Origin: Microbacteriaceae bacterium
GTDB taxonomy: Bacteria; Actinomycetota; Actinomycetes; Actinomycetales; Microbacteriaceae
NCBI GenBank assembly: GCA_947486475.1
Contig: CANKTR010000006.1
Span: 1-57,978 of the forward strand
Direction: 5' to 3'
Length of the DNA: 57,978 nt
Shown here piece after piece: positions 37,065 to 46,038 of the stretch. How positions within the stretch are numbered: the stretch's first letter is position 1; each line of letters starts with the position of its first letter. Both the position numbers and the translations under genes were made by a program. Under the pieces are notes generated by a model. It saw only the letters and a list, made by a program, of their open reading frames with translations, ran no database searches and was not told where the DNA came from.

Positions 37065-37088
37065 GAAAACGTCAAAGGAGATTTAATC

Positions 37089-39950
37089 GTGTCCATTCCC
37101 TCGTCGCTCCGTCAAGGCTCACCGCTGATTGTCACCATCGGTGCGGTACTTGCGCTCATCGCCGCTTTTGTGACGTTCGCCGGAGTGTGGGTCGACGTCC
37201 TCTGGTTTGACCAGGCCGGATTCACGTCGGTCCTGTTTACCCAGTGGATCGCCCTCGTGACCGTGGGCGTTGCGGCGTTCTTTCTGATCGCGGTTCCCCT
37301 GTGGTTGAGCCTCAACATTGCGTATCGCACGCGGCCGTTGACGGTCCGTCTTTCGGAAGGCGCTGAACGCTATCGCGCCGCCATCGAGCCCACGCGGAAA
37401 CTCATCATGCACCTCGGCCCCGTCGTCGTCGGCGTGCTCGCTGCCGTCGGAGCATCGAGCAGTTGGCCGATTGTGTCCCAGTGGCTCAACAAAACCCCGT
37501 TCGGCCAGACCGACCCTCAGTTCGGTCTCGACGTGTCCTTCTACGTTTACGACCTGCCGATGTACCAGTTTGTTCTTTCGCAGATCGAAGGCGCGCTGTT
37601 GGTGTCGATTCTCGCGGGTGCGGTGGCCGGTTTCCTCTACGGTGGCGTCCGCATTTCGACAAACCGTGAAGTGATCGTGTCCAAACCGTTCCGCGTTCAG
37701 GTCGCGATTCTCGGCGGTCTCTACGTCCTGGTGCAGGGCGCGAACCTCTGGCTGAACCAATACGTCACGCTCATCTCTCCCTCCGAAGGTTTCCTCGACG
37801 CGGGAGCCGGTTTCACCGAGGCCTCCGCCACGATCCCCGGCCACCAGATCCTTGCGGGTATCGCGGTCCTCGTCGCCGTGTTCTTCTTGATCACCGCGAT
37901 CATCGGGCGCTGGCGCCTGCCCATTGTCGGTGGCGCGATGCTCATCATCGCCTCCATCGTCGTAGGTGGCGTCTACCCGTGGATTGTGCAGCGTTTCCAG
38001 GTTGATCCCAGCGCCCGAACGCTCGAAGCCCCCTACATTCAGCGCAACATCGACGGCACCCGCGCCGCGTTCGGCTTGGACGAGGTCACCGAAGTCATCT
38101 ACGACGCGACGACGACGGCGGAGCCCGGCGCGCTGCGCGAGGACGCCGAAACCACGGCCAAAATCCGCATTATTGACCCCGGGCTCGTGTCGGACGCTTT
38201 TGCGCAACTCGAACAGTTCCGTCAGTACTACAAATTCCCGGAGCACCTGGACGTCGATCGATACACAATCGACGGCGTGACCCAGGACACCGTCCTCGCG
38301 CTTCGTGAACTCGACCTGAGCGGTCAGTCGGCGACGACCTGGTACAACGACCACGTGGTGTTCACCCACGGCTATGGAATCGTGGCCGCATTCGGCAACG
38401 AACGCAACGACGATGGCCAGCCGACCTTCCTCGAATCGGGGATTCCCGTGACCGGAGCGCTCGGAACCTACGAACCGCGAATCTATTTCGGAGAATCGTC
38501 GCCGCCCTATTCGGTGGTGGGCGCCACGGGCCCTGACGGACCGCTGGAACTCGACTATCCGTCGGCGTCGTCCGAATCCGAGGCGGGGAACGCAAAGTAC
38601 ACCTTCGAAGGTGACGGAGGGCCGAAGCTCGACAATCTCTTCAACCGACTCGTCTACGCGATGCACTTCCAGTCCGAGCAATTGTTGTTGTCGGACGCGA
38701 TTTCCGACGATGCGCAGATTCTGTATGACCGAAACCCCCTGGTTCGTGTCAACAAGGTCGCGCCATACTTGACGCTGGACAATGACCCGTACCCCGCCGT
38801 GGTTGACGGGCGCATCGTCTGGATCATCGACGGATACACAACGAGCGCCAATTTCCCGTATTCGACTCCGGTCGACATCTCGACCGCGATTCTGGACACC
38901 TACACACTCGGGTCGACGGTTCCGAGCGGTGTCGCGAACTACATGCGCAACTCGGTCAAGGCAACGGTTGACGCCTACGACGGTTCGGTGACCCTCTATC
39001 GCTGGGACGAGACGGATCCCGTGTTGGCCACGTGGGCGAACATCTTCCCCGACACGCTCCAGCCGTCGTCCGAAATGAGCGCGGACCTGCTCGCGCACAT
39101 CCGCTACCCGTCCGACCTGTTCAAGGTCCAGCGTCAGGTGCTGGGTTCGTATCACGTGACCGATCCGGGAACGTTCTACTCGGCGGAAGACACGTGGGTC
39201 ACCCCGAACGACCCGGTCTCGGCCCCCGAAAGCCCCACACTTCAACCGCCCTACTACCTGACGATGCAGATGCCCGGTGCAACCGCGCCCTCCTTCTCGT
39301 TGTATTCGACGTTCATCCCTCAAGCCACGGGCGAGAACTCGCGAAACGTCCTCTACGGATATCTCTCCGCGAATTCCGATCCCGGACCGGACTACGGGAA
39401 GTTGACGCTCCTCACGCTTCCGAAGCAAACGACGATCCCGGGACCCGGACAGGTCCAGGCCCAGTTCGACTCGGACGCCACGGTCAGCCAGCAGCTGAAC
39501 CTGTTGCGACAGGGACAAACCGAGGTCATCCCCGGTAACCTCTTGACCCTGCCCGTCGGCGGAGGACTGCTGTATGTCCAACCGGTGTACGTGCGGTCGA
39601 CTGGCGAAACGTCGTACCCACTGCTGCGCAAGATCCTCGTGTCCTTCGGCGACTCGATTGCGTTCGAGGACACCTTGCCCGCGGCGCTCGACACCCTGTT
39701 CGGCGGTAACGCCGGGGTGGATCCCAGCATTCCGATTGATCCCGATACTCCGGTCGATCCCGACGCACCGACCGAGCCAGGGGCGTCGAATGGGAACCCG
39801 TCGCCACAACTCGTCGCGGCACTCGAAGACGCGCGCCAGGCACTGCTCGACCGAGCAGCCGCCTATCAGGCGAATGACCTCGTGGCCGCTGCGGAAGCGG
39901 ACAAGAGGTTGCAGGCTGCTCTGCAGCGAGCCTACGACCTGTCGCGCTAG
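37089..39950 (+). CDS. UPF0182 large membrane protein
   Basis: This 953-residue protein has about seven transmembrane helices in the first 300 residues (for example LIVTIGAVLALIAAFVTFAG and ILAGIAVLVAVFFLITAIIG), then a long extracytoplasmic domain with the family blocks LEAPYIQRNIDGTRAAFGLD and DRNPLVRVNKVAPYLTLDND. Near residue 870 is an Asp/Pro-rich repeat (DPSIPIDPDTPVDPDAP), then a C-terminal helix (ALEDARQALLDRAAAYQAND). Function is unknown, and mycobacterial Rv3193c is the namesake relative. Its length and order match that family. An AAGGAG site precedes GTG 37089. Confidence 0.92.
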   Translation: MSIPSSLRQGSPLIVTIGAVLALIAAFVTFAGVWVDVLWFDQAGFTSVLFTQWIALVTVGVAAFFLIAVPLWLSLNIAYRTRPLTVRLSEGAERYRAAIEPTRKLIMHLGPVVVGVLAAVGASSSWPIVSQWLNKTPFGQTDPQFGLDVSFYVYDLPMYQFVLSQIEGALLVSILAGAVAGFLYGGVRISTNREVIVSKPFRVQVAILGGLYVLVQGANLWLNQYVTLISPSEGFLDAGAGFTEASATIPGHQILAGIAVLVAVFFLITAIIGRWRLPIVGGAMLIIASIVVGGVYPWIVQRFQVDPSARTLEAPYIQRNIDGTRAAFGLDEVTEVIYDATTTAEPGALREDAETTAKIRIIDPGLVSDAFAQLEQFRQYYKFPEHLDVDRYTIDGVTQDTVLALRELDLSGQSATTWYNDHVVFTHGYGIVAAFGNERNDDGQPTFLESGIPVTGALGTYEPRIYFGESSPPYSVVGATGPDGPLELDYPSASSESEAGNAKYTFEGDGGPKLDNLFNRLVYAMHFQSEQLLLSDAISDDAQILYDRNPLVRVNKVAPYLTLDNDPYPAVVDGRIVWIIDGYTTSANFPYSTPVDISTAILDTYTLGSTVPSGVANYMRNSVKATVDAYDGSVTLYRWDETDPVLATWANIFPDTLQPSSEMSADLLAHIRYPSDLFKVQRQVLGSYHVTDPGTFYSAEDTWVTPNDPVSAPESPTLQPPYYLTMQMPGATAPSFSLYSTFIPQATGENSRNVLYGYLSANSDPGPDYGKLTLLTLPKQTTIPGPGQVQAQFDSDATVSQQLNLLRQGQTEVIPGNLLTLPVGGGLLYVQPVYVRSTGETSYPLLRKILVSFGDSIAFEDTLPAALDTLFGGNAGVDPSIPIDPDTPVDPDAPTEPGASNGNPSPQLVAALEDARQALLDRAAAYQANDLVAAAEADKRLQAALQRAYDLSR

Positions 39951-39979
39951 CTCGATTTCGTGGGGGAATTGCTCCGTGA

Positions 39980-39985
39980 TAGACT
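39980..39985 (+). promoter_or_regulatory. Candidate -10 box of the initiator tRNA gene (TAGACT)
   Basis: TAGACT lies 12 bases upstream of the mature 5' end of tRNA-fMet. A weak TTCGTG is found 17 bases before it. Confidence 0.5.
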
Positions 39986-39997
39986 CGAACCTTGTGA

Positions 39998-40074
39998 CGC
40001 GGGGTGGAGCAGTTCGGTAGCTCGCCGGGCTCATAACCCGGAGGTCGTAGGTTCAAATCCTGCCCCCGCAACCA
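39998..40074 (+). tRNA. Initiator tRNA-Met (CAT)
   Basis: The cloverleaf is complete with an encoded CCA end. Acceptor CGCGGGG pairs with CCCCGCA except for the first C and the terminal A, the unpaired 1-72 position that marks bacterial initiator tRNA. The anticodon stem CCGGG/CCCGG has the three consecutive G-C pairs also typical of initiators, with loop CTCATAA. The T loop reads GTTCAAATC. Confidence 0.97.
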
Positions 40075-40077
40075 AGC

Positions 40078-40110
40078 AAAGCGGTCCCGAATTCGTTCGG
40101 GGCCGCTTTT
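40078..40110 (+). terminator. Rho-independent terminator after tRNA-fMet
   Basis: An 11-pair stem with one G-T pair (GCGGTCCCGAA / TTCGGGGCCGC), extended by A-T pairs, encloses a TTCG loop and is followed by TTTT. It starts four bases after the tRNA CCA end. Confidence 0.85.
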
Positions 40111-40131
40111 CATTCGCCGGAACGAGACGGA

Positions 40132-40137
40132 TAGGCT
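40132..40137 (+). promoter_or_regulatory. -10 box of the nitrilase-family gene (TAGGCT), leaderless arrangement
   Basis: TAGGCT is followed by CGACTC and then ATG 40144. No ribosome binding site is present. Confidence 0.65.
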
Positions 40138-40143
40138 CGACTC

Positions 40144-40932
40144 ATGGAGGCACTTCGGGTGGGGATGGTGCAGTACGCACCGTCGGACAACGCGTCGAAC
40201 AATAGGGCGACGCTCGATACGGCGTTCGACCAATTCGACGAGGTGGATCTCGTCCTCTTGCCCGAGTACTCGTCCTGGTACCACCCAGACACGTCTCTCT
40301 GGGAAACCGGAGCAGAATCCGTGGAGGGTGATTTCGTCGCCTTCCTTCGGGGAGCCGCTGCGCGGCTCGACGCCACGGTTATCGCGGGTCTGTTGATTCG
40401 CGGCCCACGCGGGCTGACCAATACGGTCGTCACCGTTGAGAACAGCGGGCTGGTTGGGCGATACGACAAGGTCCACCTCTACGACGCTTTCGGATCGTCC
40501 GAATCGACCGTCGTGACCGCCGGCGATCCCGCGGCCGAGCCACTCGTCGTGACGGTGAAAGGCTGGAAAGTCGGCGTTCAGACCTGTTACGACCTGAGAT
40601 TCCCGGAAGTGTCACGGCGGCTCATCGATGCGGGTGCGACCGTTCTGGCGGTCCCGTCCGATTGGATTCCGGGGGAGCACAAGTCACACCACTGGCGAAC
40701 TCTTCTCACCGCGCGCGCAATTGAAAACATCGCGTGGACAATCGCGGCCAATCACGCGGCCCCGTCCGGAATCGGCGAATCGCTGGTCGTCGACCCGCTC
40801 GGGACGGTCGTGATCGAGGCGGGAGAGACGGACTTTGTCTGTGATGTGACCCTGGACCCCAACAGCGTCGCCCACGCCCGACTCGCCAATCCCGCGTTGG
40901 CGGCTCGTCGCTACGGAGTCACACCGGCGTAG
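40144..40932 (+). CDS. Nitrilase-superfamily amidohydrolase (omega-amidase-like)
   Basis: This 262-residue carbon-nitrogen hydrolase has the Glu-Lys-Cys triad in VLLPEYSSWY (Glu about 42), GRYDKVHLYDAF (Lys) and GVQTCYDLRFPEVSR (Cys). The YDxRFPE block after the cysteine is typical of the Nit2/omega-amidase and Nit1 branch, enzymes that hydrolyse alpha-keto acid amides or deaminated glutathione. Substrate is not determined. It lies alone between a tRNA terminator and a lipoprotein gene. It could serve repair of dead-end amide metabolites. Confidence 0.88.
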   Translation: MEALRVGMVQYAPSDNASNNRATLDTAFDQFDEVDLVLLPEYSSWYHPDTSLWETGAESVEGDFVAFLRGAAARLDATVIAGLLIRGPRGLTNTVVTVENSGLVGRYDKVHLYDAFGSSESTVVTAGDPAAEPLVVTVKGWKVGVQTCYDLRFPEVSRRLIDAGATVLAVPSDWIPGEHKSHHWRTLLTARAIENIAWTIAANHAAPSGIGESLVVDPLGTVVIEAGETDFVCDVTLDPNSVAHARLANPALAARRYGVTPA

Positions 40933-40980
40933 TTGTGGATAGTTTCCCCCGCCGGTTCACAACTTTGCCACTATCGGGGG

Positions 40981-41472
40981 ATGCGCCACCCCGTCGCCCT
41001 CGTCTGTCTCACACTGCTGCTCGCGGCATGCTCGTCTCCCGAGGCGGAGGTCACCTCCCCGCCGATTCACTCCACGATTGACGCAACGGTTCTGGTTGTT
41101 GACGCCGAGGTGCTCGTCGCCCAAACCTTGACCTCCTACATCGACCTCACCAACGACATCATGGGTGGCGCGGATCCGGAACTGATCGAGCAGGTGACCA
41201 CGGCGGAATGGGCAATCGAGGAACAGGACAGCTTTCGTGCGCTGGACGCACTCGGAGGACGCGTGTCCGACGCGACGATTACGCAATTTGAGATCATGTC
41301 GGTGAGGGGTCGCCACACGCTCGTGGATGCACAGGTGGCCGCGTGCATCTCCGGGGCAGTGGAACCGATGCGCGTGAGCATTCGGATGGTGCCTCGCGAC
41401 TCGGCACTGGTTATCGCAGAAATTGTCCCGTGGAAGGATTCGACGTGGTGCGCCCCGCTCGTATCGCTCTGA
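40981..41472 (+). CDS. Predicted lipoprotein of unknown function
   Basis: This 163-residue protein begins RHPVALVCLTLLLAA followed by a lipobox Cys (LLAACSS). ATG 40981 was chosen over an upstream GTG because it starts the signal peptide and has CACTAT six bases upstream. The mature part is acidic with a pair of late cysteines (VAACISGAVEP and STWCAPLVS). The middle (DPELIEQVTTAEWAIEEQ) looks like a small alpha/beta fold of the kind seen in uncharacterised periplasmic proteins. Its 3' end overlaps the next secreted protein by 28 bases, so the two are probably co-translated. Confidence 0.65.
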   Translation: MRHPVALVCLTLLLAACSSPEAEVTSPPIHSTIDATVLVVDAEVLVAQTLTSYIDLTNDIMGGADPELIEQVTTAEWAIEEQDSFRALDALGGRVSDATITQFEIMSVRGRHTLVDAQVAACISGAVEPMRVSIRMVPRDSALVIAEIVPWKDSTWCAPLVSL

Positions 41473-42218
41473 TTGTGGCGGCGTCGCTTGCGATGGCGTC
41501 CCTCTCGATGATCGCGCAGGCGACCACGTGCACCGCCGCGAACATCGCCGCGGGGACGTGCTCGGTAAACGGGGGAACACACGGCGGCGGCGTCGATCTG
41601 TGGGGCGACGCGACATCGGGCGGTTCGGGGGGTTCGGGCGGAGGCTCAAGTGATGGTCCCGACGAATGCCCCGTCGTGGTCAACGGTCAGTGTGTCGGAA
41701 CCTCGCCCCCGAAGGACGGTACGGGGCCCACCTCGATTAGCGATCTGGAGTCGTTTCGGCCGCGCACCCCGACGCAATTTGTCGAGCCGGACGGGTGGTC
41801 GGTTCGACGAATCCCGACCAACTTCTGGACTGTTGTCTCTGCTCATACTGTGTCAGGAGAATTGCTCGGAAACCCCGCCGACGTCCGATTCACGCCGGTG
41901 CTCGTGAGGCGTTACTTCGGAGACGGCGAGAGGCGAACGAGTGCGATGACGGGAGCCTCCTGGCGTGATCTCGGGCAAGCGCCGTGGACGAGAACGTCGA
42001 CGAGTCACGCCTACGATTCGGAGGGCCGTTATCGGGTGAGAGTGCTCGTCTGGTACTCGGCCGCGTATCGATTCGGTTCGCAGGATTGGGTGCCGTTGGC
42101 CGGAGAGGTCGCGGTGTGGGCGAACGAAATCAAACTGACGGTGCTGTCGGCCGATCTGATTCTCGTCGACCGATCGTGTGAGGAAACATCGCTGGGATGT
42201 CCGAGCGATGACGTATAG
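41445..42218 (+). CDS. Secreted PKD-like domain protein
   Basis: This 257-residue protein has a Sec-type signal peptide (RPARIALIVAASLAMASLSMIA then AQA). The mature N-terminus contains a disulfide-rich patch (TTCTAANIAAGTCSV), a Gly/Ser linker (GGSGGSGGGSSDGPDECPV), and a C-terminal beta-sandwich part with the PKD-like line HAYDSEGRYRVRVLVWY. Two cysteines close the protein (DRSCEETSLGC). GTG 41445 has GGAAGGA six bases upstream. This looks like a surface or cell-wall protein. It overlaps the preceding lipoprotein gene, which suggests a common role I cannot name. Confidence 0.65.
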   Translation: MVRPARIALIVAASLAMASLSMIAQATTCTAANIAAGTCSVNGGTHGGGVDLWGDATSGGSGGSGGGSSDGPDECPVVVNGQCVGTSPPKDGTGPTSISDLESFRPRTPTQFVEPDGWSVRRIPTNFWTVVSAHTVSGELLGNPADVRFTPVLVRRYFGDGERRTSAMTGASWRDLGQAPWTRTSTSHAYDSEGRYRVRVLVWYSAAYRFGSQDWVPLAGEVAVWANEIKLTVLSADLILVDRSCEETSLGCPSDDV

Positions 42219-42259
42219 AGCAAGGTAAGGCGCACTTAGGGAAATTCATAGGAAACCAG

Positions 42260-42265
42260 TAGATT
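42260..42265 (+). promoter_or_regulatory. Candidate -10 box of the S1C protease gene (TAGATT)
   Basis: TAGATT ends eight bases before ATG 42274, so the mRNA would begin at or one to two bases before the start codon. Confidence 0.45.
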
Positions 42266-42273
42266 CTTGAGCC

Positions 42274-43569
42274 ATGGAAAACGACAACGCGACGCCCGCT
42301 CAAGCCGCTACCCCGCGTAAACCCGCCGCACCTCGCGCATCGTCGTCCGCTGGTGCTACAGCGACGCCCGCCCCGCGCGTTCGCAGGGCGGTTGCGGTGC
42401 CCGCAGAGGCGGTCGCCGCCGTCGAATCCGATCTCGTTTCTCCGCCGCGTCCGAAGTTCCTCGCCGGTGAAATCCCACTCAAAACCGCGGCCAGTATCGC
42501 GGTCGTCGCCGGAGTCCTCGGGGGCGCACTGGGCGTCACGGTGGCCGGAATTACCGGGTCCGGGTTTCGCACCGTGGTCCAGCCACAGGCGGTCACCATC
42601 ACCGATGCGGGCAACCCGAGTTCGGCGACGGCCGTCGCCGCAAAATCCCTGCAGTCGGTCGTCACGATTGAGGTGTCGGGGACGACGGCGTCTGGTGCCG
42701 GTTCCGGCGTCGTCTATTCCGCGGACGGCTACATCATCACCAACGCCCACGTCGCCACCCTGTCGGGAGAAGAAACCTCTCCGACCATCCGCGTCACGCT
42801 CAGCGATGGGCGCCTCTTCCCCGCCAGCATTGTCGGAGTGGACTCCGTGCTCGACATCGCGGTCATCAAAATCGACACCACGGGGCTCGTGCCCGTCGAG
42901 TTCGGCGATGCCGATTCGATCACCGTCGGTAGCGAGGTCATCGCAATCGGCGCACCGCTCGGACTTCAGAACACGGTCACGGAAGGGGTCGTATCGGCGT
43001 TGAATCGGTCCATCACCATCTCGAATGAACAAGACGGTTTCAACTTCGATCTGCCCGGATCGGAGGATTCGGCTTTGGCCCAAGACCTCTCGTTACCCGT
43101 GATTCAGACCGATGCGGCAATCAATCCGGGTAACTCGGGCGGCGCGTTGTTGAACTCGCTCGGGCAACTTGTCGGCATCAACGTCGCCATCGCCAGCAGT
43201 GGGTCCTCCGACGGGTCCATCGGCGTCGGTTTCGCGCTTCCGGCGACGCTGGTCAAACGCGTGGCCACCGACCTCATCACGGATGGGACATCCAGGCACG
43301 GCCGCATTGGGGCCATGGTGAGTGGCGTTTCCGCCAGCAACGGCGTAATCGGTGCGGAAGTTCAGGGTGTCGATCTGGGTTCGCCCGCGGCCGACGCCGG
43401 GCTCCAAAAGGGGGACGTCATCACCTCGTTCAACGGAATTCCGATTCGTGACGAAGTGGACATCACCGCGCAAGTCCGCTCGGTCCGCCCCGGCACCGAA
43501 ACCACCTTCACCTATGTTCGGGGTGGCGTTTCGCGGGATGGCACGATCACGGTCGGCTCGCTCGAATAG
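42274..43569 (+). CDS. Membrane-anchored DegP/HtrA-type serine protease
   Basis: This 431-residue S1C protease is a single-pass envelope quality-control enzyme. An Ala/Pro-rich cytosolic tail of about 70 residues precedes one transmembrane helix (ASIAVVAGVLGGALGVTVAG). The catalytic triad is His about 159 (IITNAHVATL), Asp about 194 (VLDIAVIKI) and Ser about 288 (INPGNSGGALLN). A PDZ domain fills the C-terminus (LGSPAADAGLQKGDVITSFN). The gene has its own promoter. It may be the only HtrA-like protease near the region, since the usual htrA partner of sigE is missing at 15.5 kb. Confidence 0.92.
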   Translation: MENDNATPAQAATPRKPAAPRASSSAGATATPAPRVRRAVAVPAEAVAAVESDLVSPPRPKFLAGEIPLKTAASIAVVAGVLGGALGVTVAGITGSGFRTVVQPQAVTITDAGNPSSATAVAAKSLQSVVTIEVSGTTASGAGSGVVYSADGYIITNAHVATLSGEETSPTIRVTLSDGRLFPASIVGVDSVLDIAVIKIDTTGLVPVEFGDADSITVGSEVIAIGAPLGLQNTVTEGVVSALNRSITISNEQDGFNFDLPGSEDSALAQDLSLPVIQTDAAINPGNSGGALLNSLGQLVGINVAIASSGSSDGSIGVGFALPATLVKRVATDLITDGTSRHGRIGAMVSGVSASNGVIGAEVQGVDLGSPAADAGLQKGDVITSFNGIPIRDEVDITAQVRSVRPGTETTFTYVRGGVSRDGTITVGSLE

Positions 43570-43579
43570 CCACTCGCGG

Positions 43580-43585
43580 TAAACT
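43580..43585 (+). promoter_or_regulatory. -10 box of the DUF3039 gene (TAAACT), leaderless arrangement
   Basis: TAAACT is followed by six bases and ATG 43592. Confidence 0.6.
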
Positions 43586-43591
43586 GTCGGT

Positions 43592-43855
43592 ATGACTTCT
43601 GACGGCGACAACCCCGGAACCATCGACGTGCTGGACCGTGAACTCGAGCGCTTGCTCGAGCACGACGGAACGGACGACGGAGACCACGACAAGTTCTCGC
43701 ACTACGTCAAAAAAGAGAAGATTCTCGAGTCGGCCGTGACCGGAAAGCCCGTGCGGGCGTTGTGTGGCAAAAAGTGGACTCCCAACTCCAACCCGGATCG
43801 ATTTCCGATCTGCCCCACGTGCAAAGAAGTGTACGAGCGAATGCGCGACGAGTAA
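43592..43855 (+). CDS. DUF3039 zinc-ribbon-like protein
   Basis: This 87-residue protein belongs to DUF3039, a small actinobacterial family. The N-terminal half is helical and acidic (LDRELERLLEHDGTDDGDHD). The C-terminal half has three cysteines plus a histidine in FSHYVKKEKI, ALCGKKWTP and FPICPTCKEVY, compatible with a zinc-ribbon site. Function is unknown. The gene immediately precedes pncB with five bases between them, and probably leads the pncB transcript. Confidence 0.85.
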   Translation: MTSDGDNPGTIDVLDRELERLLEHDGTDDGDHDKFSHYVKKEKILESAVTGKPVRALCGKKWTPNSNPDRFPICPTCKEVYERMRDE

Positions 43856-43860
43856 TCGGG

Positions 43861-45159
43861 ATGACCGCTTCGACCGCGCTGTTTACTGACCGCTACGAAT
43901 TGACCATGATTGACGCCGCGATGCGCGACGGGCACGCCGATCGACGCTGTGTGTTCGAGGTGTTCACGAGACGTCTGCACGGGGGTCGTCGGTACGGCGT
44001 CTGCGCGGGGGTCGGTCGCCTTCTCGACGCAATCGAATCTTTCCGTTTCACCGACGAGATTCTGGCGTGGCTCGATTCGGAACACGTCGTGTCTCCCGCG
44101 GCGCTGACGTACCTCTCGACTTATCGTTTCACCGGTGATATCCGGGGCTACCACGAGGGCGAATTGTTTTTCCCCGGTTCCCCCGTTCTGGAAATAGAGG
44201 GGACGTTCGCCGAGGCGGTCATCATCGAAACACTGGTTCTGTCAATCCTGAATTACGACAGCGCCGTTGCAACCGCGGCATCCCGCATGGTGACCGCCGC
44301 CGAGGGGACGCCGCTCATCGAAATGGGCTCCCGTCGCACCTCCGAGGGAAGTGGTGTCGCGGCAGCGCGCGCCGCCTACATCGCGGGCTTTTCCTCGACG
44401 TCCAACCTGGAAGCGGGACGGACGTGGGGAGTTCCAACGAAGGGAACGTCGGCGCACTCATTCACGTTGCTGCACGACAGCGAGGAAGAGGCTTTTCGCG
44501 CTCAGGTGGCCGCGTTCGGTCCCGAAACGACGCTGTTGATTGACACCTTCGACATCAAGGCTGCGGTCGAAACGGCGGTTCGTGTTGCGGGCACCAAACT
44601 CGGTGCCGTCCGGATCGACTCGGGCGATTTGCCCTCGTTGGTTCGAAACGTTCGAGACCAGTTGGATTCGCTGGGCGCCACGGAAACCGCCATCGTCGTC
44701 ACCAATGACCTCAACGAAAACACGATCGCGGCGCTGCGCGGCGCACCGGTCGATGTGTTTGGGGTGGGCACATCCGTCGTGACGGGTTCGGGTTCACCCG
44801 CGGCGGGGATGGTGTACAAGTTGGTCGAACACCACAATTCCGCAGGCGAGCGGGTGGCCGTGTCGAAACGCTCGCCGGAAAAAATCAACCCGGCTGGTCG
44901 CAAAATTGCGCGGCGCCAGCTTGTGGACGGGGTGGCCACGGCAGAACTCGTCGACATCGGTGGAGTCGATCGATTGTCCGGCGAGGGCCGAACACTCGTC
45001 CACGACTTTGTCGTGGGGGGCGAGATTCGCGACGAATTTCGAGGTGCGGCGGGGGTCGAACGTGCGCGTGCGCACCACCAACTCGCGGTCGCCGAATTGC
45101 CGGAATCCGGGCGACGACTCTCGCCGGGTGACCCTGCGATTCCCACCGTGTTTCACTGA
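43861..45159 (+). CDS. pncB: Nicotinate phosphoribosyltransferase
   Basis: This 432-residue enzyme makes nicotinate mononucleotide from nicotinate and PRPP in NAD salvage. LFTDRYELTMIDAAMRDG is the NAPRTase N-terminal signature, EMGSRRTSEGSGVAAARAAY is the phosphate/nicotinate-binding block with the conserved histidine-proximal loop, and VRIDSGDLPSLV is the PRPP-binding segment. The layout fits the bacterial PncB2-like group. The longer frame upstream reads through the DUF3039 gene and is rejected; ATG 43861 starts at MTASTALFTDRYEL. It follows DUF3039 by five bases. Confidence 0.93.
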   Translation: MTASTALFTDRYELTMIDAAMRDGHADRRCVFEVFTRRLHGGRRYGVCAGVGRLLDAIESFRFTDEILAWLDSEHVVSPAALTYLSTYRFTGDIRGYHEGELFFPGSPVLEIEGTFAEAVIIETLVLSILNYDSAVATAASRMVTAAEGTPLIEMGSRRTSEGSGVAAARAAYIAGFSSTSNLEAGRTWGVPTKGTSAHSFTLLHDSEEEAFRAQVAAFGPETTLLIDTFDIKAAVETAVRVAGTKLGAVRIDSGDLPSLVRNVRDQLDSLGATETAIVVTNDLNENTIAALRGAPVDVFGVGTSVVTGSGSPAAGMVYKLVEHHNSAGERVAVSKRSPEKINPAGRKIARRQLVDGVATAELVDIGGVDRLSGEGRTLVHDFVVGGEIRDEFRGAAGVERARAHHQLAVAELPESGRRLSPGDPAIPTVFH

Positions 45160-45165
45160 CGTTAG

Positions 45166-45171
45166 TAGGCT
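45166..45171 (+). promoter_or_regulatory. -10 box of murI (TAGGCT), leaderless arrangement
   Basis: TAGGCT is followed by GAACGC and then GTG 45178. The same hexamer and spacing precede the nitrilase-family gene. Confidence 0.65.
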
Positions 45172-45177
45172 GAACGC

Positions 45178-46038
45178 GTGAACCGGGATGCGAGCATTGG
45201 CGTTATCGACAGTGGTGTCGGTGGTCTCACCGTCGCTCGTGCCATCATCGACCAGTTGCCGGGCGAATCGATTCGATACATCGGGGACACCGCGCACGGA
45301 CCCTACGGCCCGTTGCCCATCGCCGAGGTTCGCGACTACGCACTCGCGCTGCTGGATGACCTCGCAAACCAGGGGGTCAAACTTCTCGTCATCGCCTGCA
45401 ACACTGCCTCGGCGGCGATGTTTCGCGACGCGAAAGAACGGTACACCGACCGGCTCGGAATCCCCGTGATCGAGGTGATCCGGCCCGCGGTGCAGACAGC
45501 GGTCACGCGAACTCGCTCGAAAAAAATCGGTGTGATTGGGACGGTGGGCACTATCAAGTCGGGTGCTTACCAAGACTCGTTTGTGGCGGATCCGTCGATT
45601 GAGGTCACGGCGGTCGCCTGTCCACGATTTGTCGAGTTTGTTGAGGCGGGAATCACGAGCGGTGACGAACTCTTTGCCGTCGCCAACGACTATCTGGCGC
45701 CGCTGAAGGCTGCCAAGGTCGACACCGTTCTGCTCGGATGCACCCACTATCCGTTGCTGTCGGCCGCGATTCAATACGTGATGGGACCCGACGTTTCGCT
45801 CGTGTCCAGTGACGATGCCACCGCGTACGAGGTGTACCAGACGCTGTTGACACATGACCTGTTGCGAACGGACACGTCACCGCCGAGGCACTCGTTTGGG
45901 ACGACCGGCGGGGACCGCGAGCGGTTTCGATTACTCGCCCACCGCTTTCTCGGTTTGGAAATCGATCGAGTGGAAGAGTTTCCGACCGGCTCTATTCCCC
46001 TTCCCCCCGCATCTGAACTGGAGAACAACGACTCATGA
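45178..46038 (+). CDS. murI: Glutamate racemase
   Basis: This 286-residue enzyme supplies D-glutamate for peptidoglycan. The catalytic cysteines are Cys about 74 in [11 protein letters not shown] and Cys about 188 in [10 protein letters not shown]. The N-terminal [16 protein letters not shown] holds the catalytic Asp and Ser, and [11 protein letters not shown] completes the substrate site. Length is normal. The stop overlaps the rph start (ATGA), and the murI-rph-rdgB order is widely conserved in actinobacteria. Confidence 0.96.
   Translation: MNRDASIGVIDSGVGGLTVARAIIDQLPGESIRYIGDTAHGPYGPLPIAEVRDYALALLDDLANQGVKLLVIACNTASAAMFRDAKERYTDRLGIPVIEVIRPAVQTAVTRTRSKKIGVIGTVGTIKSGAYQDSFVADPSIEVTAVACPRFVEFVEAGITSGDELFAVANDYLAPLKAAKVDTVLLGCTHYPLLSAAIQYVMGPDVSLVSSDDATAYEVYQTLLTHDLLRTDTSPPRHSFGTTGGDRERFRLLAHRFLGLEIDRVEEFPTGSIPLPPASELENNDS

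Noticed and set aside
37119..40034. Antisense open frame of 971 codons opposite the UPF0182 gene
   Set aside because: It mirrors the codon structure of a clear membrane protein gene, has low-complexity Arg/Val/Gly-rich sequence and no recognisable motifs. Long antisense frames are expected at this GC content.
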